From CADCWK01 sp965218235 (GTDB lineage: Bacteria; Chloroflexota; Chloroflexia; Thermomicrobiales; UBA6265): 64,000 nt of DNA. The notes below the pieces were generated by a model that ran no database searches, was not told the origin of the DNA, and worked only from the letters and a program-made list of their open reading frames with translations. The stretch spans positions 124,001-188,000 of the forward strand of contig OZ244595.1 of the NCBI GenBank assembly GCA_965218235.1, read 5' to 3'. Below, piece after piece: positions 1 to 8,318 of the stretch (position 1 is its first letter; each line of letters starts with the position of its first letter). The position numbers and the translations under genes are program-made.

Positions 1-1
1 G

Positions 2-592
2 CTCATCCATGATCCGGACGACTCCTACGATGCGGCGCTGAGCGAGGCCTACCCGGCCCTCGCCGATCTGCGCGGTCAAGGCATCGTCGGCGCGATCGGG
101 TTCGGCATGACCCAGATCCCGCTGCCGGTCCGCTTCGTCCGCGAGACCGACATGGACGTCCTGCTGCTGGCTGGCCGCTACACGCTGCTCGACACCGAGG
201 GCGCCGACGAGTTGTTGCCGCTCTGTGTCGAACGCGGTGTCTCCGTTCTGAATGCCCAGTCGCTCCACGGTGGGCTGATCGAGGCGCAACCCAACCCGCG
301 GTTTCACTACCAGCCCGTCGACCCGGCGACGGCGGCGAAGGTCGATACCATTCGAGAGATTTGCGACCGCTACGGGGTCCCGACGGCGGCGATCGCGATC
401 CAGTTCCCGCTTGCCCACCCCGCCGTCGCCGCCATCCTGACCGGCCCATCGACTGGCGACCAGATGGCCGGCAACATCGCCTGGGCGGGGATGGAAATCG
501 CGGACGCTCTCTGGTCCGATCTCCGGGAGGCGGGGCTCCTGGCCATCGATATCCCGACGCCGACGCTTCCTCCTGGAAAGGGCTCCCCATGA
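2..592 (+). CDS. Aldo/keto reductase, 3' part
   Basis: This is the C-terminal part of an aldo/keto reductase, an NAD(P)H-dependent carbonyl reductase or sugar dehydrogenase with a TIM-barrel fold. The reading frame is open from base 2 and enters at LIHDPDDS, the usual beta-strand 4 (LIHDPD) of this family, so the N-terminal half, including the catalytic Tyr/Lys, lies outside the window. Visible family signs are GIVGAIGFGM, a barrel strand ending in LLAGRYTLLD, and the C-terminal NADP-binding segment around AVAAILTGPSTGDQM. The stop overlaps the start of the next gene (ATGA), so the two are co-translated. The match to the L-fucose/D-threo-aldose dehydrogenase branch is likely but not certain. 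Confidence 0.85.
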   Translation, partial: LIHDPDDSYDAALSEAYPALADLRGQGIVGAIGFGMTQIPLPVRFVRETDMDVLLLAGRYTLLDTEGADELLPLCVERGVSVLNAQSLHGGLIEAQPNPRFHYQPVDPATAAKVDTIREICDRYGVPTAAIAIQFPLAHPAVAAILTGPSTGDQMAGNIAWAGMEIADALWSDLREAGLLAIDIPTPTLPPGKGSP

Positions 593-1275
593 CCGCGATC
601 ATCCTGACCGGCAGCGACCGCTACGCCAGCCGATGGCACGACCACGCCGCCAACGCCCAGCGGATCGCTGAGATCCTCGGGGCAGTGAGTATCGACGCCC
701 ACCTACGCGCCACGCACCCCCGCACGTTCCGCGAACTTGACCGGATCGACCTCCTGATCGTCGAGGCTGGCCGCGGCGCCGCCAGCCCGGACGACGCGAC
801 GGACGATGAGTGGGCGGTCGCCCATGCGCAGCTGGCCGAATACGTCAGCCGGGGCGGGGCGCTGCTCGTGATGCACAACGCGATCGCCGCCTTCAGCGAC
901 CTGCCGGCCTGGTCCAACTGGGTCGGTGGCTCCTGGGTCGAGGGGATCTCGATGCACCCGCCGATCGCCGACAACACGATCGCCCCGCGCGAGACCGACC
1001 ACCCGATCGTCGACGGGCTCGGCCCGATCACCGTCCACGACGAGCTCTACAGCCACCTCGGGCGGGCCGACGACAACGTCGTCCTCGCCCACCACCGCTA
1101 TGACGACCAGAAGCAGCCGCTCGTCTGGACCCGCGAGACCGAGACCGGGCGGGTCGTCGTCGACACCCTCGGCCACGATGTCCGCTCCTACGACAGCGAG
1201 AGCCGCAACCGGCTCCTCCAGCGGGAGGCGCTCTGGGCCATCGACTTCGACCCGGTGGTGATCCGAGGCACCTGA
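589..1275 (+). CDS. ThuA-like domain protein
   Basis: This 228-residue protein resembles the ThuA/trehalose-utilisation family, a class I glutamine-amidotransferase-like fold often found near sugar dehydrogenases and Gfo/Idh genes. Supporting features are the N-terminal strand IILTGSDRYASRWHDH, the LIVEAGRG strand, the GGALLVMHNAIAAF turn (the family has a His, not the amidotransferase Cys, at the nucleophile elbow), DHPIVDGLGPITVHDELY, and the C-terminal GRVVVDTLGHDVRSYD. The start ATG overlaps the upstream stop, indicating coupling with the aldo/keto reductase. The reaction is unknown for most family members. A role in carbohydrate metabolism is inferred from the neighbour. Confidence 0.8.
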   Translation: MTAIILTGSDRYASRWHDHAANAQRIAEILGAVSIDAHLRATHPRTFRELDRIDLLIVEAGRGAASPDDATDDEWAVAHAQLAEYVSRGGALLVMHNAIAAFSDLPAWSNWVGGSWVEGISMHPPIADNTIAPRETDHPIVDGLGPITVHDELYSHLGRADDNVVLAHHRYDDQKQPLVWTRETETGRVVVDTLGHDVRSYDSESRNRLLQREALWAIDFDPVVIRGT

Positions 1276-1359
1276 GCATGTGACCCGATCTGTCGTCGAT
1301 CTCCTGTCGCTTTCAGCGTAGCGAGCCCTCAAGACCGACCCCAACCAGGAGTTGCCCGG

Positions 1360-1899
1360 ATGCCAGCTATCCTCTCCTCAACGATCGGATGGACGCGGTC
1401 GCGCGTTCTGATCCTTCTTGCGGTCGCGGCGATGGTCCTTGCCGGGCTTGGTTCCCCGGCGCTCGGGGCGCAACCCGACTCCACTCCGGTTCCTGGCGGC
1501 GTCGTCCGGGAAGTGCTCTCGTCGGGCGACCCGGCCAGCGCCCCGGGCGATGTCCTGGAACTCGTCCGGTACACCATCCCGGCCGGCACCAGACTCCCAG
1601 CCCATACCCATCCCGGAATGCAGGTCGCCCAGATCGTCTCCGGCACCCTCTCCTACACCGTCCTCGAAGGGACGGTCCCGGTCACCCGGGCCGCCAGCGG
1701 GATGGTCGAGTCGGTGACGGCGGGAAGCGGCGAGGTCGAAATCAACCCGGGCGACTCGTTCTACGAGGCCGAGGGGGTCATCCACTTCGGCCAGAACGCT
1801 GGAACCGAGCCGGTGGTAATCCTGGTCGCCTCGCTCTTCGAGATCGGGATGCCGCCCGCCCACCTTGTCGGAACGCCCGTCGCGACGCCGGCCGCTTAG
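1360..1899 (+). CDS. Secreted cupin-domain protein
   Basis: This is a 179-residue protein with an N-terminal signal sequence: a basic start, then hydrophobic residues 16-33 (VLILLAVAAMVLAGLG), with likely cleavage after ALGA. One cupin barrel follows. The first cupin motif is visible as AGTRLPAHTHPGMQVAQIVSG, with the metal-binding His-x-His pair. The second motif lies around PGDSFYEAEGVIHFGQNAG, with a third His. It is therefore likely an exported small-molecule-binding protein or a metal-dependent cupin. No partner gene is evident. The gene stands alone between the ThuA-like gene and an opposing oxidoreductase gene. The substrate cannot be told from sequence. Confidence 0.82.
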   Translation: MPAILSSTIGWTRSRVLILLAVAAMVLAGLGSPALGAQPDSTPVPGGVVREVLSSGDPASAPGDVLELVRYTIPAGTRLPAHTHPGMQVAQIVSGTLSYTVLEGTVPVTRAASGMVESVTAGSGEVEINPGDSFYEAEGVIHFGQNAGTEPVVILVASLFEIGMPPAHLVGTPVATPAA

Positions 1900-2125
1900 C
1901 GATCGTCGTCGCGCGCGGAGCCCATCTCGCGGGGGAGTGAGCTACCGCGTCGCTGGCCCGATCCGGCCGCCGAGCCGGTCTCGATGAACAACCGGTCACC
2001 AAATTTTCAGCGCCTCACGGTGCGGCGGACCAGCCAGCGAAGCGGGACGCGAGAGCGCGAGCCATGTCCCTGTGACCAACCGCACACGCAACGCCCGCGA
2101 AGTCGGACGCTGGCGTCTTCCCGCG

Positions 2126-3109
2126 TCATACACCGTCCCTCCCTGCGGCATCACGGAGGACCTCGATCGCCGGGGCGAACGCCTCCATGTCGTCCGACGA
2201 GACGACGGCGTAGCTGAACCCGAGCGCCTCCCGCCAGCGGACCATCCGACCGGCGATCTCGTCCGGCGTCCCGATCGCGACAGCCGGCATCCGGTCGACA
2301 TCGTCCGGTGTGATGTTGCGCCATCCGCGGTCCGCGATCACTCGCTCGGTCTCCCCGGCCCGATCGCCGGTGACGGCCAGCGACAGCACCGTACTGAGTT
2401 CGAGCGACTCGAACCGGTCGCCGGCCCCCTCCCGGACCCATCCGACCTGCCGGGCGACGTGGTCCTCCCGCCGGAGCAGCGGGTCGTCCTCGACGACGCC
2501 GCTTGCGACCGACGTCGTCAGGAAGCCGACGATGTCCGCGTGCCGCCCGGCGATCCGGAGCATCCGCGGGTGCCCGGCGCCGACCAGAAGCGGCGGCCGG
2601 GGCGACTGGACCGGCCGGGGGAACAGCTCGTGGTCGGTTATCCGATAGTGCTCCCCGCTGAACGAGAACGCGCCCCCGGCGAAGAGCCCCGTCAGGACCC
2701 GGAGGCTCTCCTCCAGCCGCGACACCCGGACCCCGTTCGCGTCGAACGTCAACCCGGCCTGCTCGTACTCGTTCCGAAGCCAGCCGGCGCCGATGCCGAG
2801 CTCCAGCCGTCCGCCGGACAGCAGATCAAGCGTCGCCGCCTCTTTGGCGAGGATCGCCGGGTGGCGGTAGTCGTTGCCGAAGACCAGCGTCCCGATCCGG
2901 AGCCGCGTCGTCACGGCCGCCACAGTCGCCAGCGCCGCGATCGGGCCGAGCTGAACGCCGAAGAAGTCCGGGGCGATGTGATCCCGGATCAGCAGCGTGT
3001 GAAAGCCGAGCGATTCGGCCCGCTGCGCCAACTCGACCAGCTCCGCCCCGTCTCGGACGCGCTCCACGATCACGCCGAACCGGAACGGCCGCGTCAATCG
3101 TCTTCCCAT
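2126..3109 (-). CDS. F420-dependent LLM-class oxidoreductase (TIGR03621-like)
   Basis: This 327-residue protein is a luciferase-like monooxygenase-fold enzyme of the type that uses coenzyme F420 rather than FMN. It shows the typical N-terminus (FRFGVIVERVRDGAELVELAQRAESLG), the DHIAPDFF strand, and RIGTLVFGNDYRHPAILAKEAATLD followed by LSGGRLELGIGAGW, the family signature around the cofactor-binding barrel. The C-terminal GTPDEIAGRM segment is also characteristic. Length is normal for the family. The start has a GGGGAA purine stretch just upstream. F420 use is inferred from the subfamily, not from a visible binding residue. The substrate is unknown. It points toward the downstream end of the cupin gene. 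Confidence 0.85.
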   Translation of the reverse strand: MGRRLTRPFRFGVIVERVRDGAELVELAQRAESLGFHTLLIRDHIAPDFFGVQLGPIAALATVAAVTTRLRIGTLVFGNDYRHPAILAKEAATLDLLSGGRLELGIGAGWLRNEYEQAGLTFDANGVRVSRLEESLRVLTGLFAGGAFSFSGEHYRITDHELFPRPVQSPRPPLLVGAGHPRMLRIAGRHADIVGFLTTSVASGVVEDDPLLRREDHVARQVGWVREGAGDRFESLELSTVLSLAVTGDRAGETERVIADRGWRNITPDDVDRMPAVAIGTPDEIAGRMVRWREALGFSYAVVSSDDMEAFAPAIEVLRDAAGRDGV

Positions 3110-3253
3110 GATGATTCCCCGCGCTTGCTATCGTAGGCTCCCTGAACCGCGACCACAGTAGCGGGGCATTGTCGGCACGTCTCGCGGAATTCGGACCTGC
3201 AATCCAGCCCGGGACCGGACCAACGACATCGAACCAAAGGAGGCTTCTCAGAC

Positions 3254-4042
3254 ATGAAGATCTACGCGCACCGTGGCGCCTCGGCCGAGTTCCCCGAGAA
3301 CACCATCGCCGCCTTCCAGCGGGCGATCGACCTGCGGGCCGACGGGATCGAGCTCGACGTCCACCTCTCGTCCGACGGCGTCCCGGTCGTGATCCACGAC
3401 GAGATTGTCGACCGGACGACCAACACGACCGGCGCCGTCAACAGCATGACGGCCGAACGGCTCGGCCAGCTCGACGCCGGCCGGGGCTTCGGCGTCCCGA
3501 CCCTTGCCGCGGTCCTGGACCTGATCAGCACACATCTCCACGTCAACATCGAGATCAAGAGCAACCAGGCCGGCCAGGCCGTGATCGACGAGGTCGGCCG
3601 GCGACCGAAGCTGCGCTGGGCGATCTCGTCCTTCAACTGGGACGTCCTCCGCTTCATCAAGGGCGAACTGCCGGAGGCTGACCTCTGGCCGCTGACGTAC
3701 GGCCCTCGGGAGAGCATTGCCGCGACGATCGACTACGTCTCCGGCAAGGAGGATGTCTACCCCGGTGCCAGGCGCTGGGCTGAGTCGCTCCGGACGACCG
3801 GCAACATCCTCGAGGCCGCCCTCGACCTCGGCCGTGACCTCGGCTCGACGACGCTATCGGTCGGCCAGTACGGGTTGAATGAGGACGCGATCCGGCTGGT
3901 CCACGACCACGGGTTCGCCGCCTGGGTCTGGACGGTCGACGACCCGGAGCGAGCCGGCGAGTTGGCGAGATGGGGCGTGGACAGCCTCTGCACCGACGAG
4001 CCGGCGATGATGCTGCGGGCCGATCTCTCCGCCGCCGGGTAA
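3254..4042 (+). CDS. Glycerophosphodiester phosphodiesterase
   Basis: This 262-residue GDPD-family enzyme hydrolyses glycerophosphodiesters to glycerol 3-phosphate and an alcohol. The N-terminus carries the conserved catalytic HRG (YAHRGASAEFPENT) and the metal-binding acidic pair in GIELDVHLSSDG, followed by VVIHDEIVDRTTN with the second catalytic His. The barrel finishes with FAAWVWTVDDPE and GVDSLCTDEPAMM, as in cytosolic bacterial GDPDs. No signal peptide is present, so it should be cytoplasmic. A perfect Shine-Dalgarno sequence (AAAGGAGG at 3237-3244) lies nine bases before the ATG and fixes the start. It converges with the next gene, and a hairpin terminator sits between them. Confidence 0.93.
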   Translation: MKIYAHRGASAEFPENTIAAFQRAIDLRADGIELDVHLSSDGVPVVIHDEIVDRTTNTTGAVNSMTAERLGQLDAGRGFGVPTLAAVLDLISTHLHVNIEIKSNQAGQAVIDEVGRRPKLRWAISSFNWDVLRFIKGELPEADLWPLTYGPRESIAATIDYVSGKEDVYPGARRWAESLRTTGNILEAALDLGRDLGSTTLSVGQYGLNEDAIRLVHDHGFAAWVWTVDDPERAGELARWGVDSLCTDEPAMMLRADLSAAG

Positions 4043-4048
4043 CACCGT

Positions 4049-4073
4049 CGGGCCGGTGCTGGTGACCGGCCCG
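4049..4073. terminator. Bidirectional hairpin terminator
   Basis: The arms CGGGCCGGT (4049-4057) and ACCGGCCCG (4065-4073) form a perfect nine-base-pair stem with a seven-base loop. It lies in the 34-base gap between two convergent stop codons, so it can serve both transcripts. There is no clear T-run. Confidence 0.7.
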
Positions 4074-4076
4074 AAA

Positions 4077-5111
4077 TCAGACCGAAGCCAGCCCGACCAT
4101 GCTCGATACCGGCTGGGCCGCCCCGCCGGCCTCCAGCGATTGCGCGACCGCCAGCGCGACCCGCAGCGCCTGGGCGGCGGCTGCCGGTGTCGCCCGATCG
4201 GCCGGGCGGCCACTCGTGACGCAGTCGACGAAGTAGTCGATCTCGGCCTCATAGGCATTCGCGATCGGGACGGACAGCTGGCTGGCCGGGCCGTCGTTGG
4301 GGAACAGCCAGAGATCGTTGCGACCCGGCCCACCGTCGATGTCCGGCCCCTCGCCCCGGAACCGGTACTCGGCGGCGCCGCCCGAGCCGAGCAGGTGGAG
4401 TTCGGAGCTGAACGGGTATGAGTCCGGCATCATCATCCCGCCATCGACGACCGCCGATCGACCGCCGGCGTAGTCGAGCAGGACCTGGACCTGGTCCCAG
4501 CCCCCCGAGCGCGGGTTCCGGTGGCCCCGTGCCGTCACCTGCTCCGGGAGCCCGAGCAGCCAGTTCAGGGCGTCGAAGTCATGGACCATCATGTCCACGA
4601 CCGCCCCGCCGGTCAGTTCGCTGTTGTTGAGCAGTGTCGTCCACCGCGGGAAGGACTGCCGCCGGACAGCCATCGCCGACCTGAGCTCGCCGAGCTGTCC
4701 GGACTCGGCCAGGTTGGCGATGGCGACGTACTCCGGCCAGAAGCGAAGGACATGGCCGAGCATGAACACCCGGTCCGTCGTCGCGGCGCGCGCGACGAGG
4801 GCCGCGGCGTCCTCCTCGGTCAGGGCGATCGGCTTCTCCAGGAGGACGTGCTTGCCGGCGTCGAGGGCGACCTCGGTCGCGAAGCGGTGGTCGGGTGTGG
4901 GCAGGCAGATGCTGACCGCATCGATGGCCGGGTCGGTGACGGCCCGGGCGAGGTCGTCGGTCCAGCTGGCCCCGACCTCGTCGGCCAGCGGCCCGGCCCG
5001 GCGGTCGCTGTGGGCGTAGATCGTTGCGACGGAGACGTCGGTGCGGGCGTGGAAGGCGCGGGCGTGGGTGCTGCCCATAAAACCAGCACCCAGAATTGCG
5101 ACGCGGAGCAT
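4077..5111 (-). CDS. Gfo/Idh/MocA family oxidoreductase
   Basis: This 344-residue NAD(P)-dependent dehydrogenase belongs to the family of glucose-fructose oxidoreductase and myo-inositol dehydrogenase. The N-terminal Rossmann fold is plain (LRVAILGAGFMGSTHARAF), followed by the family motif VLLEKPIALT, where the EKP lysine is catalytic, and by the C-terminal alpha/beta substrate domain with GGAVVDMMVHDFDALNWLLG. The start at 5111 is preferred over an in-frame upstream start because it begins directly at the Rossmann strand and is preceded by GGAGGT six bases away. The substrate is probably a sugar or polyol, an inference also suggested by the sugar-related genes nearby. Confidence 0.9.
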   Translation of the reverse strand: MLRVAILGAGFMGSTHARAFHARTDVSVATIYAHSDRRAGPLADEVGASWTDDLARAVTDPAIDAVSICLPTPDHRFATEVALDAGKHVLLEKPIALTEEDAAALVARAATTDRVFMLGHVLRFWPEYVAIANLAESGQLGELRSAMAVRRQSFPRWTTLLNNSELTGGAVVDMMVHDFDALNWLLGLPEQVTARGHRNPRSGGWDQVQVLLDYAGGRSAVVDGGMMMPDSYPFSSELHLLGSGGAAEYRFRGEGPDIDGGPGRNDLWLFPNDGPASQLSVPIANAYEAEIDYFVDCVTSGRPADRATPAAAAQALRVALAVAQSLEAGGAAQPVSSMVGLASV

Positions 5112-5419
5112 GACGAGACCTCCATGGTTCCGTGGTCTTCCCGCCCCATCGCGGAAACCCCATCGGTGATGATAGCGACTGCACGGGACTGGGCGCAAAT
5201 CCCGACCGGCCCACGCCGGATCGATCCCGCGGTCACCATGCTGACCCGGAGCGCCGAAGGGGAGATGTTGTCGGTGTCACCGTATTGTGGCGATGGGTCG
5301 CGCCGGGTACGGTAGCGTTCGCTCAACGCTCGATGGACGGGGGTGATCGATCGGGCCCTCCCACCAGAGGGCCGCTCGAAGTCGACGTGACCCACCATCT
5401 CAAACAGGGAGATCAACTC
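5112..5419. other. Divergent intergenic region
   Basis: This stretch separates the leftward dehydrogenase gene from the rightward amidohydrolase gene and should hold both promoters. I see no convincing -35/-10 pair, operator or RNA fold in it. Confidence 0.5.
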
Positions 5420-6664
5420 TTGGCCACGACACTGCTGCGGAACGGAACCGTGATCGATGGCACCGGCGCCGACCCGATCGACGATGGCGGCGTGCTGCTC
5501 CGTGACGGACGGATTGCCTCGGTCGGTCGGCTGGCCGACCTGTCCGTGCCGGACGGCACCGAAGCGATCGATGTCCGGGGCGGATACATCATGCCCGGCC
5601 TGATCGATACCCATGTCCACATGATGGTCGAGGGGATGGACACCAACGCCCATCTGACCCGGCCCTTCTCCTACAACTTCTACCGGGCGATCGGCTTCCT
5701 CCGGAACACGTTGGAGTGCGGGATCACCTCCGTCCGCGACGCCGGCGGTACCGACGTCGGCGTCAAGCAGGCGGTCGAGGACGGCATCATCGCCGGACCA
5801 CGGATGCAGGTCAGCACCGGCGTGATCGGCATCACCGGCGGTCACGGCGACAGCTGGCACCTGTCCGGGATCACCGTCCCGCTCTGGCCCGAGTACCCTG
5901 GGATGCCGGACGGGATCGCCGACGGTGTCGAGGGCGTCCGGAAGAAGGTCCGCGAGGTCCTTCGGGCCGGAGCCGAGGTCGTCAAGGTCTGCTCGACGGG
6001 CGGCGTCCTGAGCCCGACCGACCACCCCGAGTTCACCCAGTTCACGATCGAGGAGCTCAAGGTCATCGTCCAGGAGGCGCGGTTCCGGCGTGGGCTTCGG
6101 GTCATGGCCCACGCCCAGGGGTCCGAGGGGATCAAGAACGCGATTCGGGCCGGGATCCACTCGATCGAGCACGCCATGTTCGTCGACGACGAGGTGATCG
6201 AGCTCGCCCTCGCCAACGGAACGTTCTTCGTCCCGACCCTGCTCGCGCCGCTGGCGGTAATCGAGCAGGCCGCCGCGACCGGGGCGATGCCGGAGTACGG
6301 GCTGCGCAAGGCCCGTGAGACGATCGACGTCCACCGCGAGAGCATCGCCAGGGCGTACAGGGCGGGCGTCCGGATCGCGATGGGGACCGACGCCGGCGTG
6401 ATGCCGCACGGCACCAACCTCCGCGAGCTTGGCCTGATGGCCGACGTCGGCATGAGGCCGATGGATGTCATCGTCGCGACGACGAAGGTCGCGGCCGAGT
6501 GCATGGGCTGGGAAGACCGGGTCGGGACGCTCGAGGCTGGCAAGCTGGCCGACGTGACGGTCAGCTCGGTCGACCCGCTGTCCCGGATTCACGACCTGGC
6601 CGACGTGAACAATATCGCCCTCGTCCTCAAGGGCGGCGAGATCGCGATCGACCGCCGGGGGTAG
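5420..6664 (+). CDS. Metal-dependent amidohydrolase
   Basis: This 414-residue enzyme belongs to the amidohydrolase superfamily, in the imidazolonepropionase/Xaa-Pro dipeptidase-like branch. It hydrolyses an amide or related bond with one or two metal ions in a TIM barrel. Visible ligands are the HxH pair in GLIDTHVHMM, the VVKVCSTGG strand, the His of VMAHAQG, the His of IHSIEHAMF and the Asp of IAMGTDAG. The C-terminal strands (GKLADVTVSSVDPL) close the small beta domain. The TTG at 5420 is chosen because AGGGAGA lies just upstream and the product then begins TTLLRNGTVIDGTG, the usual family start. An upstream ATG would add an unrelated arginine- and proline-rich stretch. Confidence 0.88.
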   Translation: MATTLLRNGTVIDGTGADPIDDGGVLLRDGRIASVGRLADLSVPDGTEAIDVRGGYIMPGLIDTHVHMMVEGMDTNAHLTRPFSYNFYRAIGFLRNTLECGITSVRDAGGTDVGVKQAVEDGIIAGPRMQVSTGVIGITGGHGDSWHLSGITVPLWPEYPGMPDGIADGVEGVRKKVREVLRAGAEVVKVCSTGGVLSPTDHPEFTQFTIEELKVIVQEARFRRGLRVMAHAQGSEGIKNAIRAGIHSIEHAMFVDDEVIELALANGTFFVPTLLAPLAVIEQAAATGAMPEYGLRKARETIDVHRESIARAYRAGVRIAMGTDAGVMPHGTNLRELGLMADVGMRPMDVIVATTKVAAECMGWEDRVGTLEAGKLADVTVSSVDPLSRIHDLADVNNIALVLKGGEIAIDRRG

Positions 6665-6742
6665 CCTTCGGCGCCAACATCAAGTCCTGAAAGCGGCGCT
6701 CGGGTCCTTCGGGATCTGATCGCCGCCGACGGCAACGGCATC

Positions 6743-6770
6743 TTGACTCCATATTGAGTTCCTTTATAGT
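6743..6770 (+). promoter_or_regulatory. Sigma-70-type promoter for the XRE-cupin gene
   Basis: TTGACT (6743-6748) and TATAGT (6765-6770) are separated by 16 bases and lie 52 bases before the start codon at 6823. This AT-rich patch stands out from the GC-rich surroundings. Confidence 0.65.
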
Positions 6771-6822
6771 GGTGATCATTCCCCTATGATGTGGTCGGGC
6801 GAACGTTGAAGGACGTATCTGT

Positions 6823-7704
6823 ATGAGTGACGACTTCAATGTCGAGGCGCTCGGCCAACGGATCAGGTCACTGCGGACAGACACCGGTTTGACGATCGAC
6901 GCCCTGTCTCGCCGGGCCGGGGTCAGCCGCAGCATGGTCGCGGCGGTCGAGGGCGGCGAGAAGGCGCCGACCGTCCTGACGTTGCACCGGATCGCGAACG
7001 GGTTGGCAACCTCCATGTCCAGCCTGCTCGGCGAGGAGACGCACGGCGACGTCGTCCTGCTCCGGCAGGGCGAGCAGCGGGTGGTGCGTGATCTCTCCGG
7101 CTGGGAGCGGCGCAGCCTGTCCCCGGCGCTGCCAGGTTCGGCCTTCGAGTTCATCCGAACGACGATCCCGCCCGGCATCGACACCGGCGTCTTCCCGCCC
7201 CACGCCACCGGAACGCGGGAGATCGTCGCGGTTGAGGCCGGGTCGCTCCGCCTGACGATCGACGGGACTCCGTGGCTACTCACGGCCAGCGACAGCATCG
7301 CCTACAGGGGAGACGTCCTCCACCGCTTCGCCAACCCCGGCGATGTCGAGTGCGTCTACTACCCCGCCCTCCATCTGGTCGAGTCGCCGCGACACGTGCA
7401 GTCCCAGGAGACGGAGACGGGCCGGGAGCGAATCGCCGAGAACGATCCGCTCTGGGAACAGGCCGTCGAGGCGATTCGTGGCCAGCACTGGATCACCGCC
7501 CGGTTCCTGCGGGACCGCCTCGCGATCGACGAATCCCGCGCAACCGGGCTCATCTCGCAACTCGAACGAGCCCGGCTCGTGACTCCCGGCGACATCCCGG
7601 CGCACCTGACGATGTCGACCGCATATCCCCCGCTGGCGACGATCGGCGGACACGTCGATCCGCAAGCCAATATCAACCAGTACGGCACGGACGGGGACGC
7701 GTAG
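6823..7704 (+). CDS. XRE-cupin regulator with FtsK-gamma-like C-terminal domain
   Basis: This is a 293-residue transcriptional regulator. Residues 9-68 form an XRE helix-turn-helix (GQRIRSLRTDTGLTIDALSRR, then AGVSRSMVAAVEGGEKAPT). Residues 95-185 form a cupin-like sensor barrel, as in other XRE-cupin regulators of amino-acid, polyamine or drug metabolism. Residues 208-256 (DPLWEQAVEAI through SQLERARLVT) resemble the winged-helix gamma domain at the end of FtsK translocases. That domain is not normally found in this regulator class. The AT-rich promoter lies directly upstream and the amidohydrolase gene ends 158 bases before, so that gene is a plausible target. The ligand is unknown. Confidence 0.82.
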   Translation: MSDDFNVEALGQRIRSLRTDTGLTIDALSRRAGVSRSMVAAVEGGEKAPTVLTLHRIANGLATSMSSLLGEETHGDVVLLRQGEQRVVRDLSGWERRSLSPALPGSAFEFIRTTIPPGIDTGVFPPHATGTREIVAVEAGSLRLTIDGTPWLLTASDSIAYRGDVLHRFANPGDVECVYYPALHLVESPRHVQSQETETGRERIAENDPLWEQAVEAIRGQHWITARFLRDRLAIDESRATGLISQLERARLVTPGDIPAHLTMSTAYPPLATIGGHVDPQANINQYGTDGDA

Positions 7705-7772
7705 GTCGTCCTCCTCGACACCGTCCGGACGACAGATGCCCGGATCGCCGACGCTGTGAGGAAACTGCCTGT

Positions 7773-8294
7773 ATGACCGGATCAGCCGACCCGAACCGAG
7801 AGCCTCCCGTCGTCCGCGTGGCCGTCGCGACGCCCGACCAGGCCGTGATGGTCTATCAGGTCCTGCGAGAGGCGTTCGCCGAGCAGGCGACCCTCGACCC
7901 ACCGACCGGTGTGGCCAGCGAGACACTGGAAACGATCACGGCGGCAATCGAGAGCGGCCAGACGATCGTCGCGAGCCAGGGCGGGGTCGTCGTCGGCACG
8001 ATCCGCTACGACCTCCGCCCGGCCAGCCTCTATCTTGGCCGACTCGGGGTTCCGCCCGCCCGCCGCGGCAACGGGATCGGCGGGGCGTTGATCGAGTGGT
8101 GTCAGGAGATCCTGGCCCCGGCCGAGGGGCGAACGACGATCGACGTCGAGGTCCGAGCCGAGCTTCCGGCGAACATCCGCCTGTTCGAGGATCACGGCTT
8201 CGTCGAGATCCGCCGCTACGCCCACCCCCGTCAGTCGGCCGCCGAGGTCCGGGTGCTGCGCTGGCGGGCCGTCGGCGTCACCGCTCGACGCTGA
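7773..8294 (+). CDS. GNAT-family N-acetyltransferase
   Basis: This 173-residue acyltransferase has the GNAT fold. Motif A, which binds the acetyl-CoA pyrophosphate, is visible as LGVPPARRGNGIGGALI (R-x-x-G-x-G pattern). Motif B is the segment ANIRLFEDHGFVEIRRY. The start ATG at 7773 gives a normal GNAT N-terminus (VVRVAVATPDQA). It lies 68 bases after the regulator gene and may be in the same transcript. The acceptor substrate cannot be predicted. Confidence 0.85.
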   Translation: MTGSADPNREPPVVRVAVATPDQAVMVYQVLREAFAEQATLDPPTGVASETLETITAAIESGQTIVASQGGVVVGTIRYDLRPASLYLGRLGVPPARRGNGIGGALIEWCQEILAPAEGRTTIDVEVRAELPANIRLFEDHGFVEIRRYAHPRQSAAEVRVLRWRAVGVTARR

Positions 8295-8318
8295 ACAGGT
8301 GGCGGACGGCATCCTCGT

